The notes below the pieces were generated by a model, which made no database searches, was not told the origin of the DNA, and saw only the letters and a list, made by a program, of their open reading frames with translations. Of a stretch of DNA of 64,000 nucleotides, positions 11,601 to 22,156 are shown piece by piece. The position numbers and the translations under genes are program-made. Origin of the DNA: Ianthella basta (taxonomy: Eukaryota; Porifera; Demospongiae; Verongiida; Ianthellidae). How positions within the stretch are numbered: the stretch's first letter is position 1; the number at the start of each line of letters is the position of its first letter. The stretch covers positions 2,907,306 through 2,971,305 of the forward strand of contig OZ025887.1 of NCBI GenBank assembly GCA_964019415.1. Reading direction: 5' to 3'.

Positions 11601-13608
11601 CCGTGTGCTGAGCCATCAAGCCCCGTTTCAGAGTGTGAACAGCTCGTTCGACTAGGCCATTGGAGGCTGAATGGTATGGGGCTGACCGGCAGTGCTGGAT
11701 TCCATTCCTGTCCACGAATGTCTGAAACTCGAAGCTGGTGAATGGTGTGCCATTGTCTGTGACCATTGTCTCTGGAATTCCATGTCTGGCGAACATCTCT
11801 CTCAGCTTGTCGATAGTGTTTCTGCTGGTGGCAGCAGATACCACAGCAACCTCCAGCCACTTTGAAAAGGAATCCACCACCACAAGGAACATATGCCCTT
11901 GAAATGGGCCTGCATAATCCAGATGGAGCCTTGACCACGGCTGACTGGGGAACTTCCATGGATGTGAAGCAGCTGAGGGTGGAGACTCTGAGTGCATTTG
12001 GCAGTGCCCACACTTTCTCACTAGGTTCTCAATCTCCACATCCATGTTGGGTCACCAGACGTAACTTCGAGCTAGCGACTTCATCCGGGACATGCCCAAG
12101 TGTCCATCATGTAGCAGAGCCAGAACCTTGGACCTCAGTGTTGGTGGGATGATCACTCACGTTCCCCACTGCAAACACCCATCCACGGTAGACAATTCAT
12201 CCTTCCTTTGTGAATAGGGCTTCAAGGCTTCCTCACTGCTGTTCCTCCAGCCAGAGACCACCTGATCCAGCACACGTGCTAGCACTGGATCCTGCCTGGT
12301 GTGCTGTTTGATGCTTTGTACTGTGACCTTCCCTGTCTCCAGGGCATCCAACATCAATAGTGTCTCCTCGGCTTCTGGTACCTCCTTTGGAGAATCTGGA
12401 AGAGGCAGTTGGCTGAGACAGTCTGCATGGGGAATAGAGAGACCTGGCTTATAGATCACCTGGTAATCATAGGTACCTAGCGTGAGAACCCATCTCTGGA
12501 TTCGGGCAGTCGCCATGCATGACAATTGCCGAGAACTGTGGAAGATGCCTTCCAGTGGCTTGTGGTCTGATATGACAGTGAATCGTCTGCCATAGAGGAA
12601 CTGGTGGAATCTCTTCACTCCATACACCAGCGCCAGGCCTTCTCTCTCCAACTGTGAATAGTTCCTTTCTGCTGGTGCCAATGTGCGGCTTGCGAAAGCA
12701 ATTGGTCTGTGCTGTGTTCCGTCTTCTGATGGATGCGAGAGGACTGCACCAATCCCATACGGAGATGCATCACAGGCCAAGACAAGTTCTTTCCCAGGAT
12801 CATAATGCGCCAGTACTGTCGTTGATGTGAGTGCACTCTTGGCCTTCTCAAATGCTATTCTCTGAGCATCTCCCCATCTCCAAGTCTTGCCCTTTTGCAA
12901 GAGCAAATAGAGAGGGGACAGCATACTGGCCAAATTCGGAATGAACTTTGTGTAGTAGGCAATCATGCCCAGGAATGACCTCAACTGGCTGGCATTGGTT
13001 GGGTTTGGTGCCTCCCGAATGGCACGCAGCTTCTCTTCAGATGGTTGTAAGCCCTTGGCAGAGATCACATGGCCCAGGTACTCTACAGAAGGAGCAAGAA
13101 ATATACATTTATTCCTCTTGAGACACAATCCTGCTGCTTCCAATCGCCCCAGGACCATATCCAGGGAGGATAGGTGATCTTCTCGACTACTGCCCGTGAC
13201 TAGAATGTCGTCAATGTAGACTGCAACCCCAGGAATCCCCTGCAAGATGCTCTCCATAGTGCGCTGAAAGATAGCTGGTGCTGCAGAAACGCCAAACGGT
13301 AGTCGTGTATACTTGAACAACCCCCTATGTGTGTTGATGGTTACATACTTCTGGGATGCCTCGGCTAGGGGAATCTGAAGGTATGCATGAGCCACATCAA
13401 GTTTAGTAAACTCCTGCCCACCTTTCAGTGATGCGAAGAGGTCTTCTATCCTAGGCAGGGGGTATACATTGGTAGCTGCCACCTTGTTGACTGTTAGACG
13501 GAAGTCACCACAAATGCGAACACTCCCATCTGATTTCACTACAGGAACCACTGGAGCAGCCCATTCTGAGCTTTCCACTGGCACAATCACCCCCAGCTCC
13601 TGCAACCT
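11464..13608 (-). pseudogene. Gypsy pol: reverse transcriptase, RNase H, integrase core
   Basis: Sense reads from 13608 downwards. The RT contains SDGSVRICGDFR, FTKLDVAHAYLQIPL (motif A Asp), LPFGVSAAPAIFQRTM and the active site YIDDILVTG. RNase H follows with LACDASPYGIGAVLSH and SDHKPLEG. After TGA codons at 12157-12159 and 12052-12054 the same frame gives the integrase zinc finger (HDGH ... CGHC). The DDE core follows, with Asp in HLDYAG, Asp in VTDNG and Glu in NGLVERAV. A TAG at 13609-13611 and a one-base shift near 13662 separate it from gag-protease. All three stops can be explained by single transitions (CAG to TAG, CGA to TGA, TGG to TGA). Confidence 0.95.
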
Positions 13609-13661
13609 CTACAACTCCTGCTCAGTCTTCTCCCGCAGCGCATAAGGTACAGGACGTGTTT

Positions 13662-14933
13662 TCAAGAAGGCTTGGTATCAGCTGGAACGTTGAGCTGTGC
13701 TTCATGCTGTGAGGCTTTCCCCAGTTCATCACGGAACAAGCTCGGGTACTTACCCACCACTTCCTCCAAGTTGAGGCTGGCTTTTGATGGATTGTGTGCC
13801 ATTGTGTGGAGCACGTCTCGCCAGGGTACTTGAAAGTGTTGGAGCCAGTCTCTTCCCAGCAGACACGGTTCCTCGCCCTTCACCACCGCCATTCTGCAAT
13901 TGTGCTGCTGTTGGTTGTAGCCTACACTCACTGAGATTTCTCCCAGACAGTCGATTGTCTCCCTTGCGTAGGTGCGGAGCTTGATGACCGAAGGGCGCAA
14001 AACTGGACGGGGTGCCACCATCTCTTTCCACACTCTATCTGTGATGAGTGACACTAACGCACCAGTGTCCAACTCCATGGATACTTCTTGGCCATTCACA
14101 GCTACACGGAGAACAATTGGAGGGACCCTGCGACTGGGTAAATCGAAGAGCATGTGCGTGCTTTCAGACAAATCTTCCCCGCCATCCACAACATTAGTGT
14201 GCTTTGGGGTGTTCCTCAACTTACTCCAACAAACCTTTGCCAAGTGACCTCGCTTCCCACAAGAAAAACACTCAGCATTCTTGAATGGACAATCCCTTGG
14301 TCGGTGAGAGCGTCCACACTTGAAACACATCTCAATGGCTGGAAGACCTTGCATCTTATCAATGGAACCTGACTCCGGCATCTCCGATTTCACTCTGACT
14401 GATTCTTCCCGATTTGTCTGCAGATTAAGGGTGTCCCTTGCAGCCACTTCATGGGCCTGGCAAATATCAAAGGCACGTTGAAAAGTGAGGTCTTTCTCTG
14501 ACAGTAGTCTCCTCTGTAGCGCCGCATCCCTCAGTCCACAGACCAGTCGATCCCGTAGCATGTCTTCTAAGGAATTTCCAAAGTTGCAGTGTGTCGACAG
14601 TCGTCTGAGGATTGCAACATACTGGGGAATGGTCTCTGTTTCCATTTGCGACCTGGAGTGGAAATGAAAACGTTGCACAATCATTGAAGGCGGCGGGTTC
14701 TTGTGTGCATTCACCAACTGAACAAGCTCTTCGAATGTCTTCATAGTAGGTTTCTCTGGAGCTATTAAGTCCTTTATCAGTTGATAGGTAACAGGTCCGC
14801 ATGTGCTGAGCAGTGTGGCTCTTTGTCGATCTTCACTGACTGCGTTAGCCACGAAGTACTGCTGCATCCGCTCGGTGTATGACAACCAGTCCTCCTTGGA
14901 ATCATCGAATTCTGGGAAGGTTGCTGCTGTCAT
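13662..14933 (-). CDS. Gypsy Gag-protease polyprotein
   Basis: The ATG at 14933-14931 is the first Met after the primer-binding site. The ~420-residue product begins with a capsid-like Gag region (DSKEDWLSYTERMQQYFVAN, typical of the K02A2.6-like group). Two zinc knuckles follow in residues ~205-240 (CFKCGRSHRPRDC and CFSCGKRGHLAKVC), which bind RNA. A retropepsin-type aspartic protease comes next, with the active site ELDTGALVSLI and the flap-distal CLLGRDWL. The frame stays open to a TGA just before RT, so this is the only intact-looking open frame in the element. Protease fused to Gag with RT in another frame is possible in this group, but here the extra nonsense codons argue for decay. 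Confidence 0.92.
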   Translation of the reverse strand: MTAATFPEFDDSKEDWLSYTERMQQYFVANAVSEDRQRATLLSTCGPVTYQLIKDLIAPEKPTMKTFEELVQLVNAHKNPPPSMIVQRFHFHSRSQMETETIPQYVAILRRLSTHCNFGNSLEDMLRDRLVCGLRDAALQRRLLSEKDLTFQRAFDICQAHEVAARDTLNLQTNREESVRVKSEMPESGSIDKMQGLPAIEMCFKCGRSHRPRDCPFKNAECFSCGKRGHLAKVCWSKLRNTPKHTNVVDGGEDLSESTHMLFDLPSRRVPPIVLRVAVNGQEVSMELDTGALVSLITDRVWKEMVAPRPVLRPSVIKLRTYARETIDCLGEISVSVGYNQQQHNCRMAVVKGEEPCLLGRDWLQHFQVPWRDVLHTMAHNPSKASLNLEEVVGKYPSLFRDELGKASQHEAQLNVPADTKPS

Positions 14934-14948
14934 CTTGGCTGACAAGGT

Positions 14949-14966
14949 GCCTTACCTTCGTCGCCA
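14949..14966 (-). promoter_or_regulatory. Primer-binding site of the Gypsy element
   Basis: Immediately inside the 5' LTR, the minus strand reads C then TGGCGACGAAGGTAAGG. It begins with the TGG required to pair with a tRNA CCA end. The first 12 bases match, with one difference, the 3' end of the tRNA-Ser(GCU) type (acceptor ...CCTCGTCG-CCA). The tRNA identity is from general knowledge and not checked. Confidence 0.6.
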
Positions 14967-14967
14967 G

Positions 14968-15181
14968 TGTTGTATCTTAGTCCTTCTGCTAAGGGGCACG
15001 CGTACCGTCACTCTCAGTTCGATCAGCAACCAACCAACTCAATGAATAAACCAGGCATATATATAGGCAAGCAAGCAAATCAGAAACTGTCATGAACAAT
15101 ACACAATAACAGGTAGGTCAATCATGTTCAATCATAGACAATACACAATAACATGTTCAAGGTTCGCTTCAATACACATCA
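14968..15181 (-). repeat. 5' LTR of the Gypsy element
   Basis: 214 bp, identical in sequence and length to 10855-11068. It lies next to the primer-binding site and the start of gag. On its outer side is the duplicated CAATC (15182-15186). Confidence 0.96.
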
Positions 15182-15301
15182 CAATCAATCATCAGTACAG
15201 ATGTTTCCAATACTGGAGGTCATTCTTACGTATCTTATATATGCTAAATGACAGTTAAAGGATGATAATATTATAAGCATGGATACTAAGTGACTTCATG
15301 G

Positions 15302-17951
15302 TTATTTGAAATTGTCAGTCCATCTCATTCTAGGTCTTCCTCTAGGTCTTTCCCCCTCCATCTCGCCTTCAAAAAACTTTCTGTTTGATCTTTCCCTACT
15401 CATCTCTTCCATTCTAGCCTTCCATTTCTCCTGCCTGGTCTTTACCATATCTAAAACACTCACTTGACATAGCTTCTCCCTGATGTCCACATTCCTTATA
15501 TATCCTATCCAGTCTACTTACTCCTTCGATCCACCTCAAGACATTCATTTGAGTGGCTTGTACCCTAGACTGTAGATGCTTTGACAGGCACCACGTCTCA
15601 CAACCATACAATAGTGTGGGGATCATTGTCACATTCTCCACTTTCAATTTTGTGCTCCTGCTCAGTTCCTTCCTCTTCAATACGGTTTCGTTCATGCCCC
15701 CAATCACTCGTGTTGCACTCCCAATCCTTGCCTCCACTTCTTTCTTCATCCTCCCATCACTACTGATTATCACACCCAAATACTTAATTTCATCTACCTG
15801 ATCTATTACCTCCTCACCAATTTTAACTTCCCAATCCTCAGTCTTCCTAACCACCCTCATCACCTTAGTCTTTCTCGAATTTACCTTCAACTCCCATTTG
15901 CTTAACACATCACTCATCACTTGCATATTATGCTGAAGTCCCTCCACCGATTCAGACATTATTACCATATCGTCTGCAAAGAGGAGTACTCCTACATTCC
16001 CAGTAGACAACCTCACCTCACTCTGAAACTGCCTTTTTGCCTCCCTCATCACCCTGTCCATAACACATTAAAAAGCCATGGAGATAGGGTACAGCCCCGT
16101 CTCACACCTCTGCACACACCAAACAGCTCCGATTCCATTCTCCCAACTTTCACCCTTGTCCTCCCATCCACATACAGTGCCTGTACTGCCCTAAGTATCT
16201 TCCCTTTCACCCCATACTCATCTAACATTGTCCAAAGCTTCTCACTACTTACACTGTCATATGCCTTCTCTAAGTCCACAAATGCCATGTATGTATTCTT
16301 GTCCTTCTCAATGGTCTTCTCCACAATTTTTTGACTGCAAAAATCTGGTCATTGCATCCCCTTCTAGCCCTGAAACCTCCTTGCTCGTCCATCACTTTGC
16401 CAACCGTCAATCCCTTCACCCTCTCATTCAATACCCGTGCAAACACCTTGCCAACAACGCTCACTAGGCTAATTCCCCTGTAATTCAGGCAATCCAGCTT
16501 ACTGCCCTTCTTGTACACTGGCACAATCACTGCATTCTTCCAGTCACTAGGGGCCACCCCCTCTCTCCAAACTATATTAAACACCTTTGCCAGCCAATCC
16601 ACCGCCACTTCATCCCCTGCTTTCAACATCTCTGGCACAATCCCACAGATCCCAGGTGCCTTTCTTGTCTTCAGCTTCTTTATACTTCTTCTCACTTCCT
16701 CCTTCACTATCTCCAGATTGTCCTCTGGCAATGTTTCACTGTGTTGTGTGGCCTGATAGGGTGAATCCGCTTCGTGAAATAGTCCTTCAAAATGCTCTTT
16801 CCATCTCCCTATAACGTCAATCCTCTCCGACAATACCTGCCCATTCTTCAGTACCTGTGTACAGTAGCCTCCTATACAGTACTTTCATCTTTCTTACTGC
16901 ACTTTTCACTTCCTCCTTCCACCACCTCGTTTGGTTAGCCTTTCCTTTTCTCCCCCTAGTAGACCAACACACCATCATTGCTACCCCCACTAAACCATCC
17001 TTCAGCTCCTTCCAAGCCATTTCAATATCTGTTCCTCTCGCTCCCTCATACAGTTCAGCAATCACTGCTTGGTATTCCCTTCTCACCTTCTCATCCTTCA
17101 TCTTGCATAGCTTGATCTGCTGTCTTCCGGAGCCCTCTCTTTGCCTATTCTCCTTAACTCTCTTGACTTTCAGCTTTATCTTCATAAGCATAAGGTAATG
17201 GTCACTTCCTATCTCTGCTCCCCTCACTGCTTTGACATTAATTACCTGATTCCTTGCCTCCTTACCCATCATGAAGTAGTCAATGAGAGACCTGAGCCCT
17301 TTACCTCGACACTCCCACGTGTATTTGTGGATTCTTTTGTGTGGGAACCATGTGTTTGAGATCCAAAGATTGTGCGCACTGCTGAACTGTAGGAGTCTCC
17401 TCCCATTCTCATTGCACACTTCCTCACCATGCCTGCCTAGGACTTCACCCCAAATACCCGTGTCATCCCCCACTCTAGCATTCATGTCTCCCATTACTAT
17501 CAACAGCTCAACCCTGAGCCACTCTCCCTACTGCCTCCTGCAGCCTCAAGAAAAACACATCCTTACTGGCCACACCACTATCATCAGTGGGCGCGTACAC
17601 CTGCCCCAAAGACACCCAAACTCTCTCCACCTTCAGCCTAATCCACACGATTCATTCATCTACACACCTCCATTCCTTCAAATACCTACCAAATCGTTCC
17701 GACAACAAAATCGCTACACCTGCTTTAGCTCTTCCTCCCTGCACCCCTGATTACATGCATGTGGTATCACCAATCATTCGTACTCCATTCCTTCTCACCT
17801 TCGTTTCGCTCACACCGAACACCTCCAGTCGACACCTCTTAATTTCTTCAACCAGCTCCTGCCCTCTACCATTCATTGCTCTGACATTCCAACAACCGAA
17901 TCTACTAATGTTATCCAAAGTGCTATGATTTCTGTCCCTCCCACTCATCAC
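15302..17951 (-). pseudogene. Non-LTR retrotransposon: APE endonuclease and RT
   Basis: In minus-strand order, residues near 17890 read FGCWNVRAMNGRGQELVEEI and FGVSETKV, the start of an AP-like endonuclease. VYAPTDDSG lies near 17600, MGDMNARVG near 17490 and GSDHYLMLM near 17200, completing the endonuclease. RT follows. Its fingers contain NYRGISLVSVVGKVFARVL (about 16470-16410), then RARRGC, YDSVSSEKLW (motif A), GVRRGCTLSPWLFNV (motif B) and LLFADDMVIM (motif C). The thumb region LKVNSRKTKVM and KYLGVIISSDGRM comes next. A stop at 17751 and frame breaks near 17503, 16825, 16300, 16055 and 15450 disable it. The shift near 16055 looks like one lost T. The clade is not settled by eye. Confidence 0.9.
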
Positions 17952-18040
17952 TCCTCAATCTCCTCAATCCTTACATTGCTGGCAGGCTGCCTACGACAAA
18001 TCGCCCAGCGCAGTGCTCATCTGCTTACGCCATATAAACT

Positions 18041-18154
18041 GCCATTATTGTATTATATTGTATTCTATATTATTTACTTTAGATTAGCGGTGTATATTGT
18101 AACTTGCACTGTATTTAGATTAGTGGTGCATATTGTAACTTGCACTGTATTCAG
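18041..18154 (+). repeat. Retroelement 3'-end motif repeats
   Basis: Two tandem copies of TTAGATTAGYGGTG-YATATTGTAACTTGCACTG lie here. The same sequence recurs at 19604-19637, after the C-terminal coding fragment of the next feature. This suggests a retroelement 3' untranslated tail, with this copy belonging to an adjacent older insertion. Confidence 0.5.
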
Positions 18155-19637
18155 ACATCTACAGGTCAGATGGCAAACACCTGGATGGGGCATATGTTAT
18201 CCCCTGGAGGGGCTGGAGCGTGTTGGTTTGGGACGTCACATGCCCTGATACCCTGGTACCATCCTACACAGCTCTTTCAATGAGGGAAACTGGGGTAGTG
18301 GCAGCAGAAATAGAATGGAGGAAGAGGAAAAAGTATGAACAAGGGTTAATCACTGGATATTACACCTACCAGCCTTCTACACCGAAGTGTTTCAGGAGGT
18401 TGGGAGGCCGGAGCCCTATTGATGGCAACCGGTGATCGCCCTCCCCCATTACTAGTCATCCTACAAAGATGGAAGAGCCAAAGACAGCTGTTTCGCCCTG
18501 ATTGGGGCTCATCAGTGTGGCGTACTGATGGAATGCAGGATGACTAGTCACTCTTGTATCCCCCACCAGTGAAACACTTGTGGTTTCAACAAGAGTGAAT
18601 ATTAATGGGGGAAGGCTAAGTCATGAGCGTGACTTGCGCGGGATTGTTGAGAGGTCAGTTCATTGCAGTAAGCCACTGCAACGGCCAGGCCGGGCTAGGT
18701 TGAACAAGGGTTAATCACTGGTGATCCAGGTGGCCGTTGCAGTGGCTTACTGCAATGAACTGACCTCTCAACAATCCCGTGCAAGTCGCGCTCATGACTT
18801 AGCCTTGCCCCATTAATATTCACTCTTGTTGAAACCACAAGTGTTTCACTGGTGGGGGATACAAGAGTGACTAGTCATCGTGCATTCCATCAGTACGCCA
18901 CACTGATGAGCCCCAATCAGGGCGAAACAGCTGTCTTTGGCTCTTCCATCTTTGTAGGATGACTAGTAATGGGGGAGGGCGATCACTGGTTGCCATCAAT
19001 AGGGCTCCGGCCCCCCAGCCTCCTGAAACACTTTGGTGTAGAAGGCTGATAGGTGTAATATCCAGTGATTAACCCTTGTTCAACCTAGCCCGGCCTGGCC
19101 GTTGCAGCGGCTTACTGCAATGAACTGACCTCTCAGGGAAAAGTATGTGCATCTGGATCTCAGCCATTTATTTGTCCCTATAGCAGTCAAGACTTTGGGG
19201 GCAATGGGACCAGAGGCAGGCCACTTTTTCAGAGACCCCGGACGGCAGATTGCAGCTGCCACTTTAGAGCCACTGTCACATCAATATTTCTTACAGTTGG
19301 TTGCAGTGGCAGTCCAGCGTGGTAACGTAGCAGCCATCCTCGGGACTGCAGAGAGGGACTCTGCTGCTCAATACAAGCTAGTTGCATGATCCTTATGATC
19401 TGTTGGGTTTGCAGAATTTTCTGCATTTTCTAATTAATCATTCATTGCTGTATAGGTGCTCCTGTTTGATATTATTGTTGTTTGTTAATAATGCATGTGT
19501 TATAATCTTTAGTCTCAGTATGCATTGTCATCTTGTATAGTTCTCTTCTTCTCTCCTTTTGAGATTAATATATTATAATAATTGTTATATTACATAATTT
19601 ACTTTAGATTAGTAGTGTATATGGTAACTTGCACTGT
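18155..19637 (+). pseudogene. Retroelement C-terminal nuclease-like domain, split by an insertion
   Basis: The left part (18160-18335) reads RSDGKHLDGAYVIPWRG and LVWDVTCPDTLVPSY, ending RKRKKY. The right part (19146-19389) resumes in frame with VHLDLSHLFVPIAVKTLG and ends VAVQRGNVAAILGT. Together they match the C-terminus found after the RT of a metazoan retroelement family; related copies are at 39350-39846 and 59030-59600. The spacing of DG-x(n)-WD-x-T resembles a PD-(D/E)XK nuclease signature, which is inference. The 3' tail with TGTAACTTGCACTG ends near 19637. The RT itself is absent, so this is a 5'-truncated copy. Confidence 0.75.
18336..19135. mobile_element. Long foldback transposon, ~10-bp TSD, Mutator-like
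   Basis: An 800-bp insertion interrupts the retroelement frame. Flanks are GGAAAAAGTA (18326-18335) and GGGAAAAGTA (19136-19145), 9 of 10 identical. Arms of about 370 bp are reverse complements; both contain GCCCCAATCAGGGCGAAACA or its complement and meet near 18705-18745. The left end is TGAACAAGGGTTAATCACTG; the right end carries the same 55-bp tail as the relative at 9458-9684. No transposase is encoded. Confidence 0.85.
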
Positions 19638-20150
19638 ATAAAGAGAAGTCGGGCACAACAATTGTCCCTATTTTCTCGGGTGCCTGCTGACGGATTTCCA
19701 CCAAACTTGCCCAGCACCGTGACGCCATGGTGTAGGCTGCAGAATAAGGTTAATGACTTGACCTGCAGACTAGGAAATGAGATTCAGACACTAGGATAAA
19801 TTTTTACTTTCTCTTCAAGTCAAGTTTGGATTGAATTGCTATTCTCTCTCAAGCCAAGTCTCAAACCCAACATTTTAATTTAGTCTTCAATCAAAATAAC
19901 TAATTCTGATGTTCTACTTGCTCTTCAACCAAGTCCTTAACTGTGATTTTGTGCTCCCTATTCAAGTCAAGTCACTAACTCTGAGTTTCAACAAAATATT
20001 GAAGGTAAGTGTCTACATGTGTTCGTATCAGCCAATCATAGGCATGGTGCACCATTCCCGCTGCATCCAGTCACGAATGCTTCGGTGCCATTTTCTGAAA
20101 ACTTATGCCTTGCATAAGTTTTGATTTCTACTCTCGACTGCCACATACAT
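19638..20150. other. Helitron 5'-end-like fragment, then unassigned
   Basis: Bases 19629-19735 (TATAAAGAGAAGTCGGGCAC ... ACCAAACTTGCCCAGC) match in layout the 5' end of the Helitron at 22157 (TATAAAGAGAAGTGCAAAG ... ACCAAACTTTCCCAG). No 3' terminus follows, so it is a fragment. The rest, to 20150, has CAAGTCAAGT-type short repeats and nothing else I can name. Confidence 0.5.
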
Positions 20151-20476
20151 ACTAGTGTACAAAATTTTGTTTAGAATTAAAAGGGAATTAGGAATGGCCA
20201 GTAGAAAAAGCATAGAAACAAGCAACAGTACCTCAACACCATGATGAACCACATTTCTGTGAAGTTCACTCTGCATTCCTAATTTCCTTGTGGATGCATG
20301 GACCCAAACGGCTAACTAATTAGTCCCATGTAGCTGCAAGGAAATTAGGAATGCAGAGTGAACTTCACAGAAATGTGGCTCATCATGGTGTTGAGGTACT
20401 GTTGCTTGTTTCTACGCTTTTTCTACTGGCCATTCCTAAATCCTTTTTAAGTCTAAAGGAATTTTTGTACACTAGT
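20151..20476. repeat. Long palindrome, MITE family M1, copy b
   Basis: The ends are ACTAGTGTACAAA and TTTGTACACTAGT. The arms share AGAATTAAAAGGGAATTAGG and ACAAGCAACAGTACCTCAAC with copy a at 10505-10833. The arms within this copy are closer to each other than to copy a, suggesting that each palindrome is homogenised internally. Confidence 0.82.
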
Positions 20477-20870
20477 TTGTACAGTTTTTGCATATCCAAT
20501 GGGCTATGGCTACATCAGATTAGTACTTGAGCTGAGTAATACCCCTTCATTAAAGTAGATGAAGATTGCGCAGAAGATCGAGCACAGTTATGCCACTTTA
20601 GATATACCGGCTGCCATGCGTAGTTTAGATGATCTACCGGTATATAGGTTACGGTAACACAAAAAATGGCGGCATCGGGGTATCTTAATACACGGGGAAA
20701 ACAAGCTTTCTACCCGCTCTAGCGCTGTACTTATCTGATTGCCACCGGCGTTCAGATCCTAGTCCTCCGCGTATGCATGCAAGTTGTCTTAGAAAATGGG
20801 GTCAATAGGTGCCCTGTGTCGTGCGCTAGGAGCGCGCAAGAATTCTGTAGGAAGGAGAATAATCAGACAG
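20477..20870. repeat. Dispersed repeat R1, inverted partial copy
   Basis: This is the reverse complement of about 10150-10500. Shared landmarks include the stretch ending ACTAGTTTGTACAG, ACCCCTTCATTAAAGTAG, AATGGCGGCAT, GATTGCCACCGGCG and CCCTGTGTCGTGCGCTAGGA. As in the first copy it abuts the M1 palindrome, so repeat and palindrome move or duplicate together. Confidence 0.7.
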
Positions 20871-21536
20871 CACGGTAGTGCTGTCTATATAGGGATGGCA
20901 GTGGTTGTTTGTATACTGTAATACAAACGAAAAGTCGCGCTACTCCTGGACAGGACCGAAAACCGACAAACGAAACTTACCATGACGAAGCGGGGACTGA
21001 ACGGTGCACATAACTAACCTTACTTCACAGCGAAGGTGCGCCTACACGTAGATAGCGCCCTCGACATTTCCCACGTTTCGTCTTCTTCTTCTTCTTCTTC
21101 TTTGACAGCCGTAGTGCACGAACCAGAGGGGCCAAGAAAATATTTCTCCCACCATATTGCACCATTTTTGGCTGGCTGCATTCCTTTGTAGGTTAGAAGA
21201 CGGCGTGAGTTAGTGCGGAAGACAGCGCTTGCCACGACTCCTGCTGTGTTGTTTGGCCAAGCGGGACGGACGCCATTTTCAAATTACGTACTTAAACCGG
21301 CTGAAACCGGAGTGACTGGTGCCATTGTTAGCAGCTGCAGCAGTTAGCTTGTGCGCCGTTTGAAGGACTTTCGCGGTCATGCGTGCATTTCCCCACCACG
21401 GTTGGCTTCCGGTTGCCGTTTCTCGCTGGGTTACTGCGGAACCTAGGTGCTAGCCCACACCTTGAGCTCCAGGATTACAGGAATGATGTATAATGCCTGC
21501 ACCAATGCCCTATGGTTGAGACTAAGTGTGTTGCTT
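20871..21536. other. CpG-rich stretch, no confirmed gene
   Basis: GC- and CpG-richer than its surroundings. A Glu-encoding (TTC)n run at about 21081-21102 sits in a minus-strand open frame (21020-21181 from its first ATG) that ends beside a GTAAGG donor-like site. No protein family is recognisable. Bases near 21292-21345 (AACCGGCTGAAACCGG ... GCCATTGTTAGCAGCTGCA) recur at about 40012-40065. Confidence 0.3.
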
Positions 21537-21640
21537 CAGCTCAGCTGCCCACTATAAAAAGTACAGAAACTAGAAATAATAAAAATTTCCTACAAAAATT
21601 GTTAGGATGTAGGAATGGCATAAAAAGGACAGAAACAAGT
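21537..21640 (+). repeat. MITE family M2, left half only (copy c)
   Basis: TCCTACAAAAATTGTTAGGA and GGCATAAAAAGGACAGAAAC match the left arm of the M2 copy at 40294-40533. The element stops after GAAACAAG where Helitron A begins, so the Helitron appears to have replaced or interrupted the right half. Confidence 0.65.
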
Positions 21641-22156
21641 TCTCGAAGTTCTCCCGCGAGCGGCCACCGATACGAACCAAACTTTCCCAGATTACGAGCG
21701 TCACACCCGGTCTTGATCTAAGGGGGCAACGTGCGCAAAGAAGTCCCTGCCAAGGAGTGCGTGGCGAAGAACCTCCAAATGACCGTCCGCCCTCTTGGAT
21801 TTACGGAGAAAATATACGGTTTTCCGCGCATGCTCCTATGCTGCCAATACAAAAGAAGAACCCCAACCGTTGTTCGCGAACTCCTCCCACGAAAGTCGAC
21901 GAAACGTGATCAAACGTTCCCATCCATGGTACGCTGTGCCTCACCTCAATATAAGGTGGTAGACATACTAAAATAAGCTGCTGCTGAGGTACGCGTGGTG
22001 AAAACCCAGGATGAACCGACAGTTGGCCATCTTGGATCTGCAATAAACGTACAGGACCCCTCTACAGGACGCACTAGACCTCCTACAGGAAACACTCGAC
22101 CACTTTACAGTTTACCCTCCTACAGGGCCTGCTGAAGGCGGGGCCCTTGTGGCTAG
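21641..22156 (+). mobile_element. Helitron A (non-autonomous, 5'-truncated)
   Basis: Bases 21645-22030 parallel Helitron B (ACCAAACTTTCCCAGATTA, GGTTTTCCGCGCATGCTC, TGCCAATACAAAAGAAGA). The 3' end is a hairpin GCCTGCTGAAGGC followed by GGGGCCCTTGTGG and the terminal CTAG at 22153-22156, the CTRR ending expected of Helitrons. The normal 5' TC end is missing. Helitron B starts at the next base. Confidence 0.75.

Larger units (their letters stand above)
10855..15181 (-). mobile_element. Ty3/Gypsy LTR retrotransposon (K02A2.6-like)
   Basis: A 4327-bp element lies on the minus strand, flanked by a 5-bp target duplication CAATC (10850-10854 and 15182-15186). The two 214-bp LTRs look identical base for base, which normally means a recent insertion. 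Gene order is gag-protease, reverse transcriptase, RNase H, integrase, the Ty3/Gypsy order. Integrase after RNase H excludes Ty1/Copia. The coding region is nonetheless broken by three nonsense codons and at least two frame breaks, so this copy cannot encode its own pol. Confidence 0.97.

Noticed and set aside
11087..12152. Plus-strand open frames across the Gypsy element, and alternative minus frames at 11597-12013 and 12615-12851
   Set aside because: They overlap conserved pol domains in the correct frame and have no similarity of their own.
13605..13680. Programmed gag-pol frameshift
   Set aside because: The shift is followed at once by a TAG and later by two TGA codons, so simple decay explains it better.
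20179..21235. Host gene first exon with a Glu-rich run on the minus strand (21020-21235)
   Set aside because: The long frame starts with GTG; from its first ATG only ~53 codons remain, and no protein family is recognisable.
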